Origin: Allobrachymonas denitrificans DSM 15123
GTDB lineage: Bacteria > Pseudomonadota > Gammaproteobacteria > Burkholderiales > Burkholderiaceae_C
Direction: 5' to 3'
Assembly (NCBI RefSeq): GCF_900110225.1
Contig: NZ_FOCW01000002.1
Location: 208,279-272,278 of the forward strand
DNA length: 64,000 nt
Under the pieces are notes generated by a model that saw nothing but the letters and a program-made list of their open reading frames with translations, was not told the origin of the DNA and did not search any database. Shown piece after piece: positions 9,428-18,183 of the stretch. How positions within the stretch are numbered: the stretch's first letter is position 1; each line of letters starts with the position of its first letter. Position numbers and translations under genes: made by a program.

Positions 9428-10477
9428 ATGGATACTCCTGTAACCCATTCCCCCGCCACCTGTCACACCGGCGCCGAGCAGACCGTGCATTTCTGCGCCC
9501 CGCGCAACAACCAGCCGGTGCCGCAGAGCACCAACCGCTGGGCGGTGGAGGACATCGAGGCGCTGTTTGCGCTGCCGTTCCCGGAACTGATGTTCAAGGC
9601 GCAGCAGGTGCACCGCGAGCATTTCAATCCGGCCGAAGTGGAGTTTGCCACGCTGCTGTCGATCAAGACCGGCGGCTGCCCCGAGGATTGCGGCTACTGT
9701 CCGCAGTCGGTGCATTACGACACCGGCGTGGATGCCACCAAGCTGATGGAAGCCGACAAGGTGCGTGAAGCGGCCGAGCTGGCCAAGGCCGCCGGCGCCA
9801 CGCGCTTCTGCATGGGCGCGGCCTGGCGCGCGCCCAAGGACCGCGACATCGAGAACGTGGTCACGCTGATCAAGACGGTGAAGGACGTGGGTCTGGAAGC
9901 CTGCTGCACGCTGGGCATGCTGACCAAGGACCACGCCGAGCAGCTCAAGGAAGCCGGTCTGGACTACTACAACCACAACCTGGACACCGCACCCGAGAAC
10001 TACGGCAACATCATCAGCACGCGCGACTACCAGGACCGCCTGGACACACTGGAGAACGTGCGCAACGTGGGCGTGAACGTCTGCAGCGGCGGCATCATCG
10101 GCATGGGTGAAAGCCGTCGCCAGCGCGCCGAGCTGATCGGCCAGCTGGCCAACCTGCACCCGCACTACCCGGACAGCGTGCCGATCAACAACCTGGTGAA
10201 GGTGGAAGGCACGCCGCTGGCCGAGACGGATGACATCGATCCGCTGGAGTTCGTGCGCATGATCGCCGTGGCCCGCATCACCATGCCCAAGGCCCGTGTG
10301 CGCCTGTCTGCCGGCCGTAGCGCCATGGCCGACACCATGCAGGCCCTGTGCTTCATGGCCGGTGCCAACTCCATCTTCTATGGCGAGAAGCTCCTGACCA
10401 CCGGCAACCCCGATGTGGAAGCTGACCTGAACCTGATCGAACGCCTGGGCATGACGGCGGGAAAGTCGGGCCACTGA
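9428..10477 (+). CDS. bioB: Biotin synthase
   Basis: Radical-SAM enzyme that inserts sulfur into dethiobiotin. The 349-residue protein shows the cluster motif C-x3-C-x2-C (CPEDCGYC), the [10 protein letters not shown] and [11 protein letters not shown] blocks that bind substrate and SAM, and SAGRSAM near the C-terminus with the Arg ligand of the 2Fe-2S cluster. The open frame begins far upstream in an antiparallel-coded region, but similarity starts at MDTPVTHS. The N-terminus has about 45 residues before the family core ([12 protein letters not shown]). It sits 22 bases after bluB and 58 bases before cbiB, so biotin synthesis is transcribed from within a B12 operon. No other bio gene is present in the window. 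Confidence 0.95.
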   Translation: MDTPVTHSPATCHTGAEQTVHFCAPRNNQPVPQSTNRWAVEDIEALFALPFPELMFKAQQVHREHFNPAEVEFATLLSIKTGGCPEDCGYCPQSVHYDTGVDATKLMEADKVREAAELAKAAGATRFCMGAAWRAPKDRDIENVVTLIKTVKDVGLEACCTLGMLTKDHAEQLKEAGLDYYNHNLDTAPENYGNIISTRDYQDRLDTLENVRNVGVNVCSGGIIGMGESRRQRAELIGQLANLHPHYPDSVPINNLVKVEGTPLAETDDIDPLEFVRMIAVARITMPKARVRLSAGRSAMADTMQALCFMAGANSIFYGEKLLTTGNPDVEADLNLIERLGMTAGKSGH

Positions 10478-10535
10478 TCCGTGGCGGCACCCCTGCGGGT
10501 GCCGCGCACGCAGCCGACCCGGCAGGAGTGTTGCC

Positions 10536-11519
10536 ATGACAGGACCGCACGGACTCTGGATCGGCTTTGCGGCGGTGTTGCTCGCCCTGATGATCGACCA
10601 GTGGATCGGGGAGCCGCCACCGCGCTGGCACCCCGTCGTCTGGATGGGCAATTACCTGGGCCGTGCAGGGCGCTGGCTGCAGGCGCATGTGCGCCCGCAG
10701 GGCGCTGACTGGCCGAGTTTCTGGCGGGGCGCGCTGGCCTGGTGGGGTGGCGTGCTGCTGGTGCTGGTGCTGGCGGGGGCGCTGCAATGGCTGCTGCTGC
10801 AATTGCCGTGGGGCTGGGCCGCCTTGCTGCTGGGCATTGCGCTGAAGCCGCTGCTGGCCTGGCGCATGCTGACAGATGAGGTGGCAGCGGTAGAGGCTGC
10901 GCTGGGGCGCTCCCTGGAAGAAGGGCAGCAGCAGCTGGCGCGCATCGTCAGCCGTGACGTGACGCAGCTGAACGAGGAGCAGGTGCGCGAGAGCGCCATC
11001 GAGAGCCTGTCCGAGAACCTGAATGATTCCGTGATTGCGCCGCTGTTCTGGTTTGCGCTGCTGGGTCTGCCCGGTGCGGCGCTGTTCCGTTATGCCGATA
11101 CGGCCGACTCCATGTGGGGCTACCGCGGTGATTACCGCGGCCAGGTGTGGGAATGGGCGGGCAAGTGGGCGGCGCGTATCGATGATGTGCTGGCCTGGGT
11201 GCCGGCGCGCATCACCGGGCTGGCGCTGCTGCTGTCCGGCATGCGGCCCACGCGCTGTTCGCTGCAGCGCCTGCAGCAGGAGGCGGCACAGACGCCTTCG
11301 CCCAACAGTGGCTGGCCCATGGCGGCCATGGCCATGGTGCTGGATGTGCGGCTGCGCAAGCCGGGCGTCTACACCCTGCATGCGGCGGGACAGGCGGCAC
11401 AGGCCGGCCATGTGCCGCGTGCCGTGCAGATGACGCGAGTGGCCGTGCTGGGCCTGCTCGGATTGACAATCTTGTTCGCAGCGCTGGCCGCGTTCGGCTG
11501 GCAGGGGAGGGCTGCATGA
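10536..11519 (+). CDS. cbiB: Adenosylcobinamide-phosphate synthase (CbiB/CobD)
   Basis: An inner-membrane enzyme that joins aminopropanol phosphate (or aminopropanol) to adenosylcobyric acid. The 327-residue polytopic protein shows the family N-terminal motif DQWIGEPPPRWHPVVWMGN, the cytoplasmic segment SRDVTQLNEEQVRESAIESL, then FRYADTADSMWGY, and hydrophobic helices at both ends. It overlaps the following aminotransferase by four bases (ATGA). The symbol cobD is also used for this enzyme, but cbiB avoids confusion with the decarboxylase. Confidence 0.93.
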   Translation: MTGPHGLWIGFAAVLLALMIDQWIGEPPPRWHPVVWMGNYLGRAGRWLQAHVRPQGADWPSFWRGALAWWGGVLLVLVLAGALQWLLLQLPWGWAALLLGIALKPLLAWRMLTDEVAAVEAALGRSLEEGQQQLARIVSRDVTQLNEEQVRESAIESLSENLNDSVIAPLFWFALLGLPGAALFRYADTADSMWGYRGDYRGQVWEWAGKWAARIDDVLAWVPARITGLALLLSGMRPTRCSLQRLQQEAAQTPSPNSGWPMAAMAMVLDVRLRKPGVYTLHAAGQAAQAGHVPRAVQMTRVAVLGLLGLTILFAALAAFGWQGRAA

Positions 11520-12658
11520 CAGACACCATGATGGTTGCGGCGCACGGTGGCACCGATGCCATGGGTGCCGCGCAGTGGGATTTTTCGACCAACAGCAATG
11601 CGGCGGGGCCGTGCCCCTATACGCTTGAAGCGCTGCAGGTGGCGGATGCGACGCGCTATCCGGATCCGACCTACCAGCGCCTGCGCGAGCAGCTGGCAGA
11701 GTTCCATGATGTGGATGTGCTGCGCATCGTGATCGGTGCCAGCGCCAGCGAGCTGATCGCAAGACTGGCCGCATGGACCGCCTTGCGCCATCCGCGGGGT
11801 ACCAGCTGGATGCCGCAGTTCCATTACGGCGACTATGCCGTGGCTTCCACCAAGGTCGGGCTGAAACGCACGGACAGGGTGGACGAGGCAGACCTGATCT
11901 GGCTCTGCGCGCCTTCCAGCCCTCTGGGCCAGGCACTGACCTTGCCGGAGGACTGGGACCTGCGCAAGCCGGGCGCGACGGTGGTGCTGGATTGCGCCTA
12001 TGCGCCGCTGCAGCTGTCGTTCAAGCCGATAGCCCCCGAGCTGGACCGGGATGCCGTCTGGCAGCTCTGGACGCCCAACAAGGCGCTGGGACTGTGCGGC
12101 ATCCGTGGCGCCTATGCCATTGCGCCGCAGCATGCGGATCGGAGCCCGATTGCGGAGTTTGCGCAGCTGGGGTCCTCCTGGCCGACGGGTGCGCATGGCG
12201 TGGCGCTGCTGGAGAGCTGGTGCTCGCCCATGACGCAGCGCTGGATGAACGAGGCGCGGCACACCCTGCGCGGCTGGAAGCTGCAGCAGATGGCGCGCCT
12301 GCAGATGCTGGGCTGGGAAGGGATTCCGAGCGAAACGAATTTTGGCGTGATGCGCCTGCCGTGGCCGCTGCTTCTGTTCGATCACCCCGACATGCCGGGC
12401 GGGCGCGGCGAGCCGGCCCAACCCCGTTGCGATGCCAGAGGCGGATGGGATGGCATGCAGGCGGACGCCTCGGCCCTGCGTGTGTTGTCGCCGTACTGGC
12501 ACAGTCTGACGCAGGCGCTGCGTGCGCGGGGCGTCAAGCTGCGGGATTGCTGCAGTTTTGGCCTGCCGGGCCATGTGCGCCTGTGCGTGCACACGCCAGA
12601 GGCGCAGCAGGCGTTGGTGCATGCCTGGACGGAAGTGACGCAGGAGTTGAAGGCATGA
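11516..12658 (+). CDS. cobC: PLP-dependent threonine-phosphate decarboxylase-like aminotransferase (CobC/CobD type)
   Basis: A 380-residue fold-type I PLP enzyme related to histidinol-phosphate aminotransferase. In cobalamin operons this family makes (R)-1-amino-2-propanol phosphate from threonine phosphate for CbiB. It opens with a WDFSTNSNAAGP segment that matches the FS-x-N-x-NP region of such enzymes in altered form. GASASELIARLAAW binds cofactor, and the likely Schiff-base lysine lies in TPNKALGLCGIRGAYA. It overlaps cbiB and cobQ by four bases on each side, so the operon role is strong. Substrate specificity is inferred from position; similarity to well-studied decarboxylases looks modest. 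Confidence 0.85.
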   Translation: MTDTMMVAAHGGTDAMGAAQWDFSTNSNAAGPCPYTLEALQVADATRYPDPTYQRLREQLAEFHDVDVLRIVIGASASELIARLAAWTALRHPRGTSWMPQFHYGDYAVASTKVGLKRTDRVDEADLIWLCAPSSPLGQALTLPEDWDLRKPGATVVLDCAYAPLQLSFKPIAPELDRDAVWQLWTPNKALGLCGIRGAYAIAPQHADRSPIAEFAQLGSSWPTGAHGVALLESWCSPMTQRWMNEARHTLRGWKLQQMARLQMLGWEGIPSETNFGVMRLPWPLLLFDHPDMPGGRGEPAQPRCDARGGWDGMQADASALRVLSPYWHSLTQALRARGVKLRDCCSFGLPGHVRLCVHTPEAQQALVHAWTEVTQELKA

Positions 12659-14316
12659 GCGGGATTCGGCAGGATGCAGGCCGGGAGGAAAGCCTGCAGG
12701 GTCAGGACGCCTCAGCTCAGGGCGCACAGCGCCAGGAGGTGGCCGTGCAGACCGACGCCGCGCAGGGCGCAAAGGGTTCCGGCCGCCTGCTTGCTCGCTG
12801 CGTGATGGTGCTGGGATGCACCAGCGGCGCCGGCAAGAGCTGGCTGACGACGGCGCTGTGCCGCTGGTATGCACGGCAGGGCCTGCGTGTGGTGCCGTTC
12901 AAGGCGCAGAACATGAGCAACAACGCGCGCGTGGTCGGTGGCACGGCCGCCTGTCCGGACGGCGGCGAGATCGGCAGCGCGCAGTATTTCCAGGCGCTGG
13001 CAGCGCATGCCGAGCCCGAGGTGCGCATGAATCCGCTGCTTCTCAAGCCCGAGGCGGACACACGCAGCCAGGTGGTAGTGCTGGGACAGGTAGAGGCCGA
13101 GCTGACGGCCATGCCCTGGCGCGGACGCAGCGAGAAGGTCTGGCCGCAGATTGCCGCGGCGCTCGATGCATTGCGCGCCGAGAATGATGTGGTGGTGATC
13201 GAGGGGGCGGGTTCGCCTGCCGAGATCAACCTGATGGGCAGTGATGTCGTCAATCTGCGCGTGGCGCGCCATACGCAGGCAGCCTGCCTGCTGGTGGCCG
13301 ATATCGATCGCGGCGGAGCCTTTGCCCACCTGTATGGCACCTGGGCGCTGATGCCGGAGGCGGACCGTGCATTGCTGCGCGGCTTCGTGCTGAACAAGTT
13401 CCGCGGCGATGCCAGCCTGCTGGCGCCCGCGCCGGAGATGCTGCAGGAGATGACCGGTGTGCCGGTGCTGGCCACGCTGCCGATGTGGCGCGGCCATGGC
13501 CTGCCGGAAGAGGATGGTGTTTTCGATGACGCCCCGACCGGCGGCGAGGAGGCTGCGGTGACCGTGGCCATCGTGGCCTATCCGCGCATCAGCAATCTGG
13601 ATGAATTCGAACCGCTCCGGCAATTGCCCGGCGTGCGCGTGCGCTGGGTGCGGCAGGCACGGCAACTGGCGGCGCTGGGGCCGCAGGACTGGATCATCCT
13701 GCCTGGCAGCAAGAGCACCTCGGCCGATCTGCAGTGGCTGCGCAGCCAGGGGCTGGATGCGGCCATCCGTCAGCACGCGGTGCGTGGCGGCAAGGTGCTG
13801 GGGGTGTGCGGCGGGCTGCAGATGCTGGGCGAGGCCGTGATCGACCTGGATGGCGTGGAAGCGCGTGGCGCGGGGGGCAACGGGCCGGGCATCGGGCTGT
13901 TGCCTCTGGTGACGCTGTTCGAGTCGCGCAAGACGGTGTGCCGCACGCAGGCGCGCTTTGCCGGGCTGCAGGGCGCGTGGGCGCCGCTGGCGGGCATGAG
14001 GGTGGACGGCTACGAGATCCACATGGGGCAGACCGCCCCCCATGCCGCCATGGTGCGCACCGGGCATGTGGCGCAGGAAGCGCTGCATGACGCCGACGGC
14101 CAGGCCATTGGCTGGACCAATGGTGCGGCCACTTCGGATATTCCCCATGCGGGGAATGTGCTGGGCCTGTATCTGCACGGACTGCTGGAGCAGCCGGCCG
14201 TGCTGCACGCCCTGTTTGGCAGTGCGCCCGTATCGCTGGATACGGTGTTCGAGCGCGCAGCCGATTTTGTGGACGAGTACTTTGGCGCGCCTGTGCTGCG
14301 TGGCTTGCTCGACTGA
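12655..14316 (+). CDS. cobQ: Cobyric acid synthase (glutamine-hydrolysing)
   Basis: CobQ (CbiP) amidates four side chains of adenosylcobyrinic acid a,c-diamide to give adenosylcobyric acid. The protein is 553 residues against about 480-490 for the family. The surplus is an N-terminal Gln/Ala-rich stretch of about 45 residues before the P-loop region VLGCTSGAGKSWLTTALCRW, plus small loops. VVIEGAGSPAEINL and CLLVADIDRGGAFAHLYGT are diagnostic. The C-terminal type-1 amidotransferase domain has its nucleophile in VLGVCGGLQMLGE and a catalytic His in LYLHGLLEQ. The start used overlaps the aminotransferase stop (ATGA); an alternative near 12805 would remove the extension. Confidence 0.94.
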   Translation: MSGIRQDAGREESLQGQDASAQGAQRQEVAVQTDAAQGAKGSGRLLARCVMVLGCTSGAGKSWLTTALCRWYARQGLRVVPFKAQNMSNNARVVGGTAACPDGGEIGSAQYFQALAAHAEPEVRMNPLLLKPEADTRSQVVVLGQVEAELTAMPWRGRSEKVWPQIAAALDALRAENDVVVIEGAGSPAEINLMGSDVVNLRVARHTQAACLLVADIDRGGAFAHLYGTWALMPEADRALLRGFVLNKFRGDASLLAPAPEMLQEMTGVPVLATLPMWRGHGLPEEDGVFDDAPTGGEEAAVTVAIVAYPRISNLDEFEPLRQLPGVRVRWVRQARQLAALGPQDWIILPGSKSTSADLQWLRSQGLDAAIRQHAVRGGKVLGVCGGLQMLGEAVIDLDGVEARGAGGNGPGIGLLPLVTLFESRKTVCRTQARFAGLQGAWAPLAGMRVDGYEIHMGQTAPHAAMVRTGHVAQEALHDADGQAIGWTNGAATSDIPHAGNVLGLYLHGLLEQPAVLHALFGSAPVSLDTVFERAADFVDEYFGAPVLRGLLD

Positions 14317-14346
14317 ACTTTGTCATTGACTGGGAGAAATATCACC

Positions 14347-15387
14347 ATGCGTCTGGATCTGGATCCTGTGCTGGACCTCGAGAATGCCGAATTGCGCGCC
14401 GCACTGCAGCGCGCCATCGACCAGAAAACCAAACCGCTCGGCTCGCTGGGTGCGCTGGAGCATCTGGCACTGGAAATCGGCATGATTCGCAAGAGCACAC
14501 GGCCGGTGCTGGAGCAGCCTCAGATGGTGGTGTTTGCAGGGGACCATGGCCTGGTCAAACGGGGCGTCTCCGCCTTCCCGCAGGACGTGACCTGGCAGAT
14601 GGTGGAAAACTTTCTGGCCGGGGGCGCCGCCGTAAGCGTGCTGGCGAAGCAGCATGGCATTGCGCTGACGGTGGTGGATTGCGGCGTGGCGCATGACTTT
14701 GCGCCGCGTGAGGCGCTGCGCGTGTGCAAGGTGGCACCCGGTACGGCGGATTGCAGCCAGGGCCCGGCCATGACGATGGAACAGTGCCTGCAGGCGATCC
14801 GCAACGGCCAGGAACTGGTGCGTGGCCTGCCGGGCAACGCCCTGATGCTGGGCGAGATGGGTATCGGCAACACCTCGTCGGCTTCGCTGCTGCTGGCGCG
14901 CCTGCATGGTGTGGATCTGGTGGATTGCACCGGTGCCGGTACGGGGCTGAACTCCGAAGGGGTACAGCGCAAGATCGCCGTGCTACGTGAGGCGCTGGCA
15001 GCGAATCCCGATACCGGTGATGCGCTGGACGCACTGGCATCCCTCGGCGGTTTCGAGATTGCCACCATGGTGGGCGCGATGCTGCAGGCGGCTGCGGAAG
15101 ACCGCGTGCTGCTGATCGATGGCGTGATCGTGACTTCGGCCCTGCTGGTGGCTGCGAAGATCGAGCCCAGGGTGCTGCAGCGCTGCATCTACTCGCACCG
15201 TTCCGGCGAGCCGGGACACCAGTACATGCTGGAAGCGCTGAAAGCCAGGCCGCTGCTCGACTGGGGCATGCGTCTGGGCGAAGGTTCGGGCGCGGCCATT
15301 GCCTGGCCGCTGCTGGAGTCCGCCTGCACCATGCTGCGCGACATGGCGAGCTTTGCCAGTGCCGGGGTGGATGGGCAGGCAGTTTGA
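14347..15387 (+). CDS. cobT: Nicotinate-nucleotide--dimethylbenzimidazole phosphoribosyltransferase
   Basis: CobT activates 5,6-dimethylbenzimidazole (made by BluB, same operon) to alpha-ribazole phosphate. The 346-residue product shows KTKPLGSLGALE, FAGDHGLVKRGVSAFPQDVT, LMLGEMGIGNTSSASLL, TGAGTGLN and the C-terminal catalytic-Glu motif LGEGSGAAIA. A good Shine-Dalgarno sequence (GGGAGAAA) precedes ATG 14347, so the slightly longer open frame is not used. This is the last gene of the B12 operon. cobS, which joins alpha-ribazole to AdoCbi-GDP, and a cobC-type phosphatase are not in the window and must be elsewhere if the pathway is complete. Confidence 0.95.
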   Translation: MRLDLDPVLDLENAELRAALQRAIDQKTKPLGSLGALEHLALEIGMIRKSTRPVLEQPQMVVFAGDHGLVKRGVSAFPQDVTWQMVENFLAGGAAVSVLAKQHGIALTVVDCGVAHDFAPREALRVCKVAPGTADCSQGPAMTMEQCLQAIRNGQELVRGLPGNALMLGEMGIGNTSSASLLLARLHGVDLVDCTGAGTGLNSEGVQRKIAVLREALAANPDTGDALDALASLGGFEIATMVGAMLQAAAEDRVLLIDGVIVTSALLVAAKIEPRVLQRCIYSHRSGEPGHQYMLEALKARPLLDWGMRLGEGSGAAIAWPLLESACTMLRDMASFASAGVDGQAV

Positions 15388-15500
15388 GTAGCGATTGAAG
15401 CCACTTCCTGTGCCTGCAGACTGTGCTTGTGCAGCCTGTCGGTACAGGGTCAGAGTGACTGAAAAGGGGCGGGCTGGCGACGTGCGGGTTCGTTGCCCGG

Positions 15501-16097
15501 CTAGACCCAGCCCAATCCTCCCAGCAAGGCACCTGCAGCAATCAGCCAGAGCAGGTGCACCTGCGTGCGCCACACGATCAGGGTGGCGGCCAGTGTCAGC
15601 AGCCAGAGCCGCCAGTCCTCAGCGGCATTGCCATGCGCGGCGGCCAGCAGCCAGCCGGTGGCGATCATCAGCGCGACCACCAGCGGTGCCATGCCGGCCT
15701 TGAAGGCGCGTACCGGGCGGCGATCGCTGTGGCGTTGCGCCCAGCGGCTGGCGTGATAGGCCAGAACCAGAGCCGGCAGCATGCAGCCGGTCATGGCGAG
15801 CAGCAGTCCGAACAGCGCCAGGGCGATGGCATGGGGGCCGGCGCCCAGGCCGCCCGCTGCATTCAGGCCCAGATTCCAGCCCAGCAGCCCCACGAACAGC
15901 ACGTTCGGCCCGGGAGCCGCCTGTGCCAGCGCAATCGAGGAACTGAACTGAGCCTCCGTCAGCCAGTGCTGCTGGGTGACCAGGTAGCGGTGCATGTCCG
16001 GTGCCGTGCTCATCGGGCCGCCCACGGCCAGCAGGGAGAGCGAGAGAAACTGCAGGAAGATGTCCAGCCAGTCGGCGTTCGTGAGGGTGATGCTCAT
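15501..16097 (-). CDS. chrA: Chromate transporter ChrA, second half-size subunit
   Basis: A 198-residue membrane protein of the short-chain CHR family. It begins with a DWLDIFLQFLSLSLLAVGGP amphipathic-to-membrane segment, has FSSSIALAQAAPGPNVLFVGLLGWNLG (the family APGPN motif) and about five further hydrophobic segments. It overlaps the gene upstream by four bases (ATGA). The pair equals the two halves of a full-length ChrA and probably works as a heterodimer with opposed topology. CHR proteins export chromate; sulfate or other oxyanions are possible for any given member. Confidence 0.9.
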   Translation of the reverse strand: MSITLTNADWLDIFLQFLSLSLLAVGGPMSTAPDMHRYLVTQQHWLTEAQFSSSIALAQAAPGPNVLFVGLLGWNLGLNAAGGLGAGPHAIALALFGLLLAMTGCMLPALVLAYHASRWAQRHSDRRPVRAFKAGMAPLVVALMIATGWLLAAAHGNAAEDWRLWLLTLAATLIVWRTQVHLLWLIAAGALLGGLGWV

Positions 16098-16687
16098 GGC
16101 CGGCCTTTGGCCGCAGCCTGCTGACCGAGGCGGATGTAGGTGAGGGTGCAACTCAGGCTGCCCAGCACGAGCAGCACCCAGACCAGGGGCCAGCGCAGAA
16201 GGGCGACGGCGATGAAGGCGAGCAGCGCGATGCATGCGGCCAGCGGCCAGCCCAGCGGATGCTTTCCGAGGGCACTGGCCAGACGCAGCCCGGTGGCAGT
16301 GACCAGGCCGGCGGCCACGGCCCCCATGCCGCGCAGGGCACCTTGTGCAACGGGATGCGTGGCGAGATCGGCATAGAGCAGGGCGACCAGCAGCACCACG
16401 ACCAGGGGGCCGGCCAGCATGCCGGCGAGGGCTGCCAGGGCGCCCGACAGGCCGAAATGGCGCGCGCCGAAGGCAATGGACAGGTTGAGGGCATTCGGCC
16501 CGGGCAGGGTCTGCGCCACAGCCCATTCCTCGACGAACTGCTCTCGCGTGAGCCATTGCTTGCGATCCACCAGTTCGCGCTGGATGATTGCCATCACGCC
16601 GCCAAACCCCTGCAATGCCAGCCAGTTGAACGACCAGAACAGGTCGGCACGGGAGCGTGGCGTGTTGGGAGGAGACGGATGGGACAT
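16094..16687 (-). CDS. chrA: Chromate transporter ChrA, first half-size subunit
   Basis: A 197-residue CHR-family half protein. The N-terminal part reads FWSFNWLALQGFGGVMAIIQ, with the GFGG motif of the first CHR domain, then FVEEWAVAQTLPGPNALNL with the PGPN motif. Six or so hydrophobic segments follow. The open frame extends upstream, but MSHPSPPN at 16687 is the likely start. It is coupled by overlap with its partner. Both are divergent from cobT's end and unrelated to its operon. Confidence 0.9.
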   Translation of the reverse strand: MSHPSPPNTPRSRADLFWSFNWLALQGFGGVMAIIQRELVDRKQWLTREQFVEEWAVAQTLPGPNALNLSIAFGARHFGLSGALAALAGMLAGPLVVVLLVALLYADLATHPVAQGALRGMGAVAAGLVTATGLRLASALGKHPLGWPLAACIALLAFIAVALLRWPLVWVLLVLGSLSCTLTYIRLGQQAAAKGRP

Positions 16688-16715
16688 GGGGCGATTATGG
16701 CGGGATGGGGTTCGC

Positions 16716-17294
16716 TTACACCAGTGGCGCGCGATGCGCCCCACGCGCCGGCACCAGCGCCAGATTGCAGGGGTTGACCAGAAAATCCGCCAGCAGGGCA
16801 CGGTAGTGCGGCAGCTGCTCCACATGCCTGGTGCGATCGTGCACGCTGCCGTCGCCCTGCAGGAAGGCTGCGTCGAAATAGTGGGCGATCAGGTCGGCCT
16901 GCTGCTCCATGTTCAGGTCACAGAAGCGCTCGGTGTGCGGCAGCAGGTGCTGGTAGCGGTAGGCGCGCTGAAGCTTGCCATAGCCACCGCGCAGGGCGAG
17001 CCGCGCACCATGGCGCCACAGGCGAAAGCCGCGCTGCCATTGCCAGGCATGCACCAGTTCGTGCACGAACCAGACCTTGGTGGCGTCGTTGGCCTCGGCG
17101 AAGTCATGGTGCACCAGGCGGGGCGGAAAGACGAGCGTGTTGCCATGCGCAAGTGCGGCGCGCGTCATATGCGGCAAGCCCAGCCAGCCACCGCTCTGGA
17201 TGCGAATCTGCATGTAGTCCAGCCCGTCACGGAACAGGGGCTGGACCAGCGCGATTTCAGCGGCTGTCAGCGGGCGGCGGGGTGCGAAACGCAT
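16716..17294 (-). CDS. Conserved protein with an HExxH metallopeptidase-like motif
   Basis: A 192-residue soluble protein without signal peptide or membrane helix. HELVH at residues 78-82, followed by AWQWQRG, is a zinc-metallopeptidase-type motif; a downstream Glu/Asp for the third ligand could be in the DLNMEQQADLIAHYFD helix (E and D available). This layout is like small proteins annotated as Vgr-related or DUF4157-like, but I cannot assign a family with confidence. It lies between chrA and nth on the same strand, without overlap to either. Function unknown. Confidence 0.7.
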   Translation of the reverse strand: MRFAPRRPLTAAEIALVQPLFRDGLDYMQIRIQSGGWLGLPHMTRAALAHGNTLVFPPRLVHHDFAEANDATKVWFVHELVHAWQWQRGFRLWRHGARLALRGGYGKLQRAYRYQHLLPHTERFCDLNMEQQADLIAHYFDAAFLQGDGSVHDRTRHVEQLPHYRALLADFLVNPCNLALVPARGAHRAPLV

Positions 17295-17391
17295 CGTGGG
17301 TGGTAGCTTGTTTGCGCAGGGAGTGTCTGGAAGCTCACGCAGGCAGCGGCTCTTTTCAGATTCCCGATTGTCGCCAGCTTGCTGCGCAGGC

Positions 17392-18054
17392 TCAAGCGAG
17401 GGTCTTCTTGCGTGTGGCCTTGGCCAGCGTCTTGGGCTGGTAATCGCAGCAATCCGCCACGGCGCATTGCCAGCACTCGGGCGTGCGCGCCTTGCAGACG
17501 TAGCGGCCATGCAGGATCAGCCAGTGGTGCGCATGCACCAGAAACTCCTTGGGCACGCGCTTGAGCAACTGCTTCTCGACGGCAAGCGGCGTCTTGCCCG
17601 GTGCCAGGCCGGTGCGGTTGCCAACACGGAAGATGTGCGTATCCACCGCCATGGTCGGCTCGCCGAAGGCCACGTTCAGCACCACGTTGGCCGTCTTGCG
17701 CCCGACGCCCGGCAGCTTCTCCAGCGCCTCGCGGCTTTGCGGTACTTCACCGCCATGCTCGTCCAGCAGCAAACGGCAGGTGGCCATGATGTGTTTGGCC
17801 TTGCTGCGGTACAGGCCGATGGTCTTGATGTAGCTCTCCAGCCCTTCCAGGCCCAGGTCAAGGATGGCCTGCGGTGTATTGGCTACCGGGTAGAGCAGGC
17901 ACGTGGCCTTGTTCACGCCCACATCGGTTGCCTGCGCGCTGAGCAGCACGGCGATCAGCAACTCGAACGGGGTGGTGTATTCCAGTTCGGTTTCCGGATG
18001 CGGATTGGCGGCCTGCAGCACGCTGAAGAAGCGGACGATCTGGTCTTTTTTCAT
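17392..18054 (-). CDS. nth: Endonuclease III (DNA glycosylase/AP lyase)
   Basis: A base-excision repair enzyme removing oxidised pyrimidines. The 220-residue protein has the helix-hairpin-helix LEKLPGVGRKTANVVLN with the catalytic Lys, the catalytic Asp in MAVDTHIFRVGNRTGL, and a C-terminal 4Fe-4S loop with the spacing C-x6-C-x2-C-x5-C (beginning VCKARTPECWQC). I prefer MKKDQIVRFF as the start; an ATG three codons upstream is possible. Confidence 0.95.
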   Translation of the reverse strand: MKKDQIVRFFSVLQAANPHPETELEYTTPFELLIAVLLSAQATDVGVNKATCLLYPVANTPQAILDLGLEGLESYIKTIGLYRSKAKHIMATCRLLLDEHGGEVPQSREALEKLPGVGRKTANVVLNVAFGEPTMAVDTHIFRVGNRTGLAPGKTPLAVEKQLLKRVPKEFLVHAHHWLILHGRYVCKARTPECWQCAVADCCDYQPKTLAKATRKKTLA

Positions 18055-18183
18055 GGGGCACAAAAAACTTCAAGCCCGCTACAAGGAGCGGGAGCCGCTA
18101 TAGTCTGAGAGTTGTGATTGATTGCGCGATTGTGGCACGCCGGCGCGGCTGCTGCAGGCTGCGCTTTTTCCAGGATCTGCGTC

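Noticed and set aside
7339..9459. A 706-codon open frame on the minus strand across cobU, cobO and bluB
   Set aside because: Shadow of three overlapping real genes; no start context and no recognisable domain.
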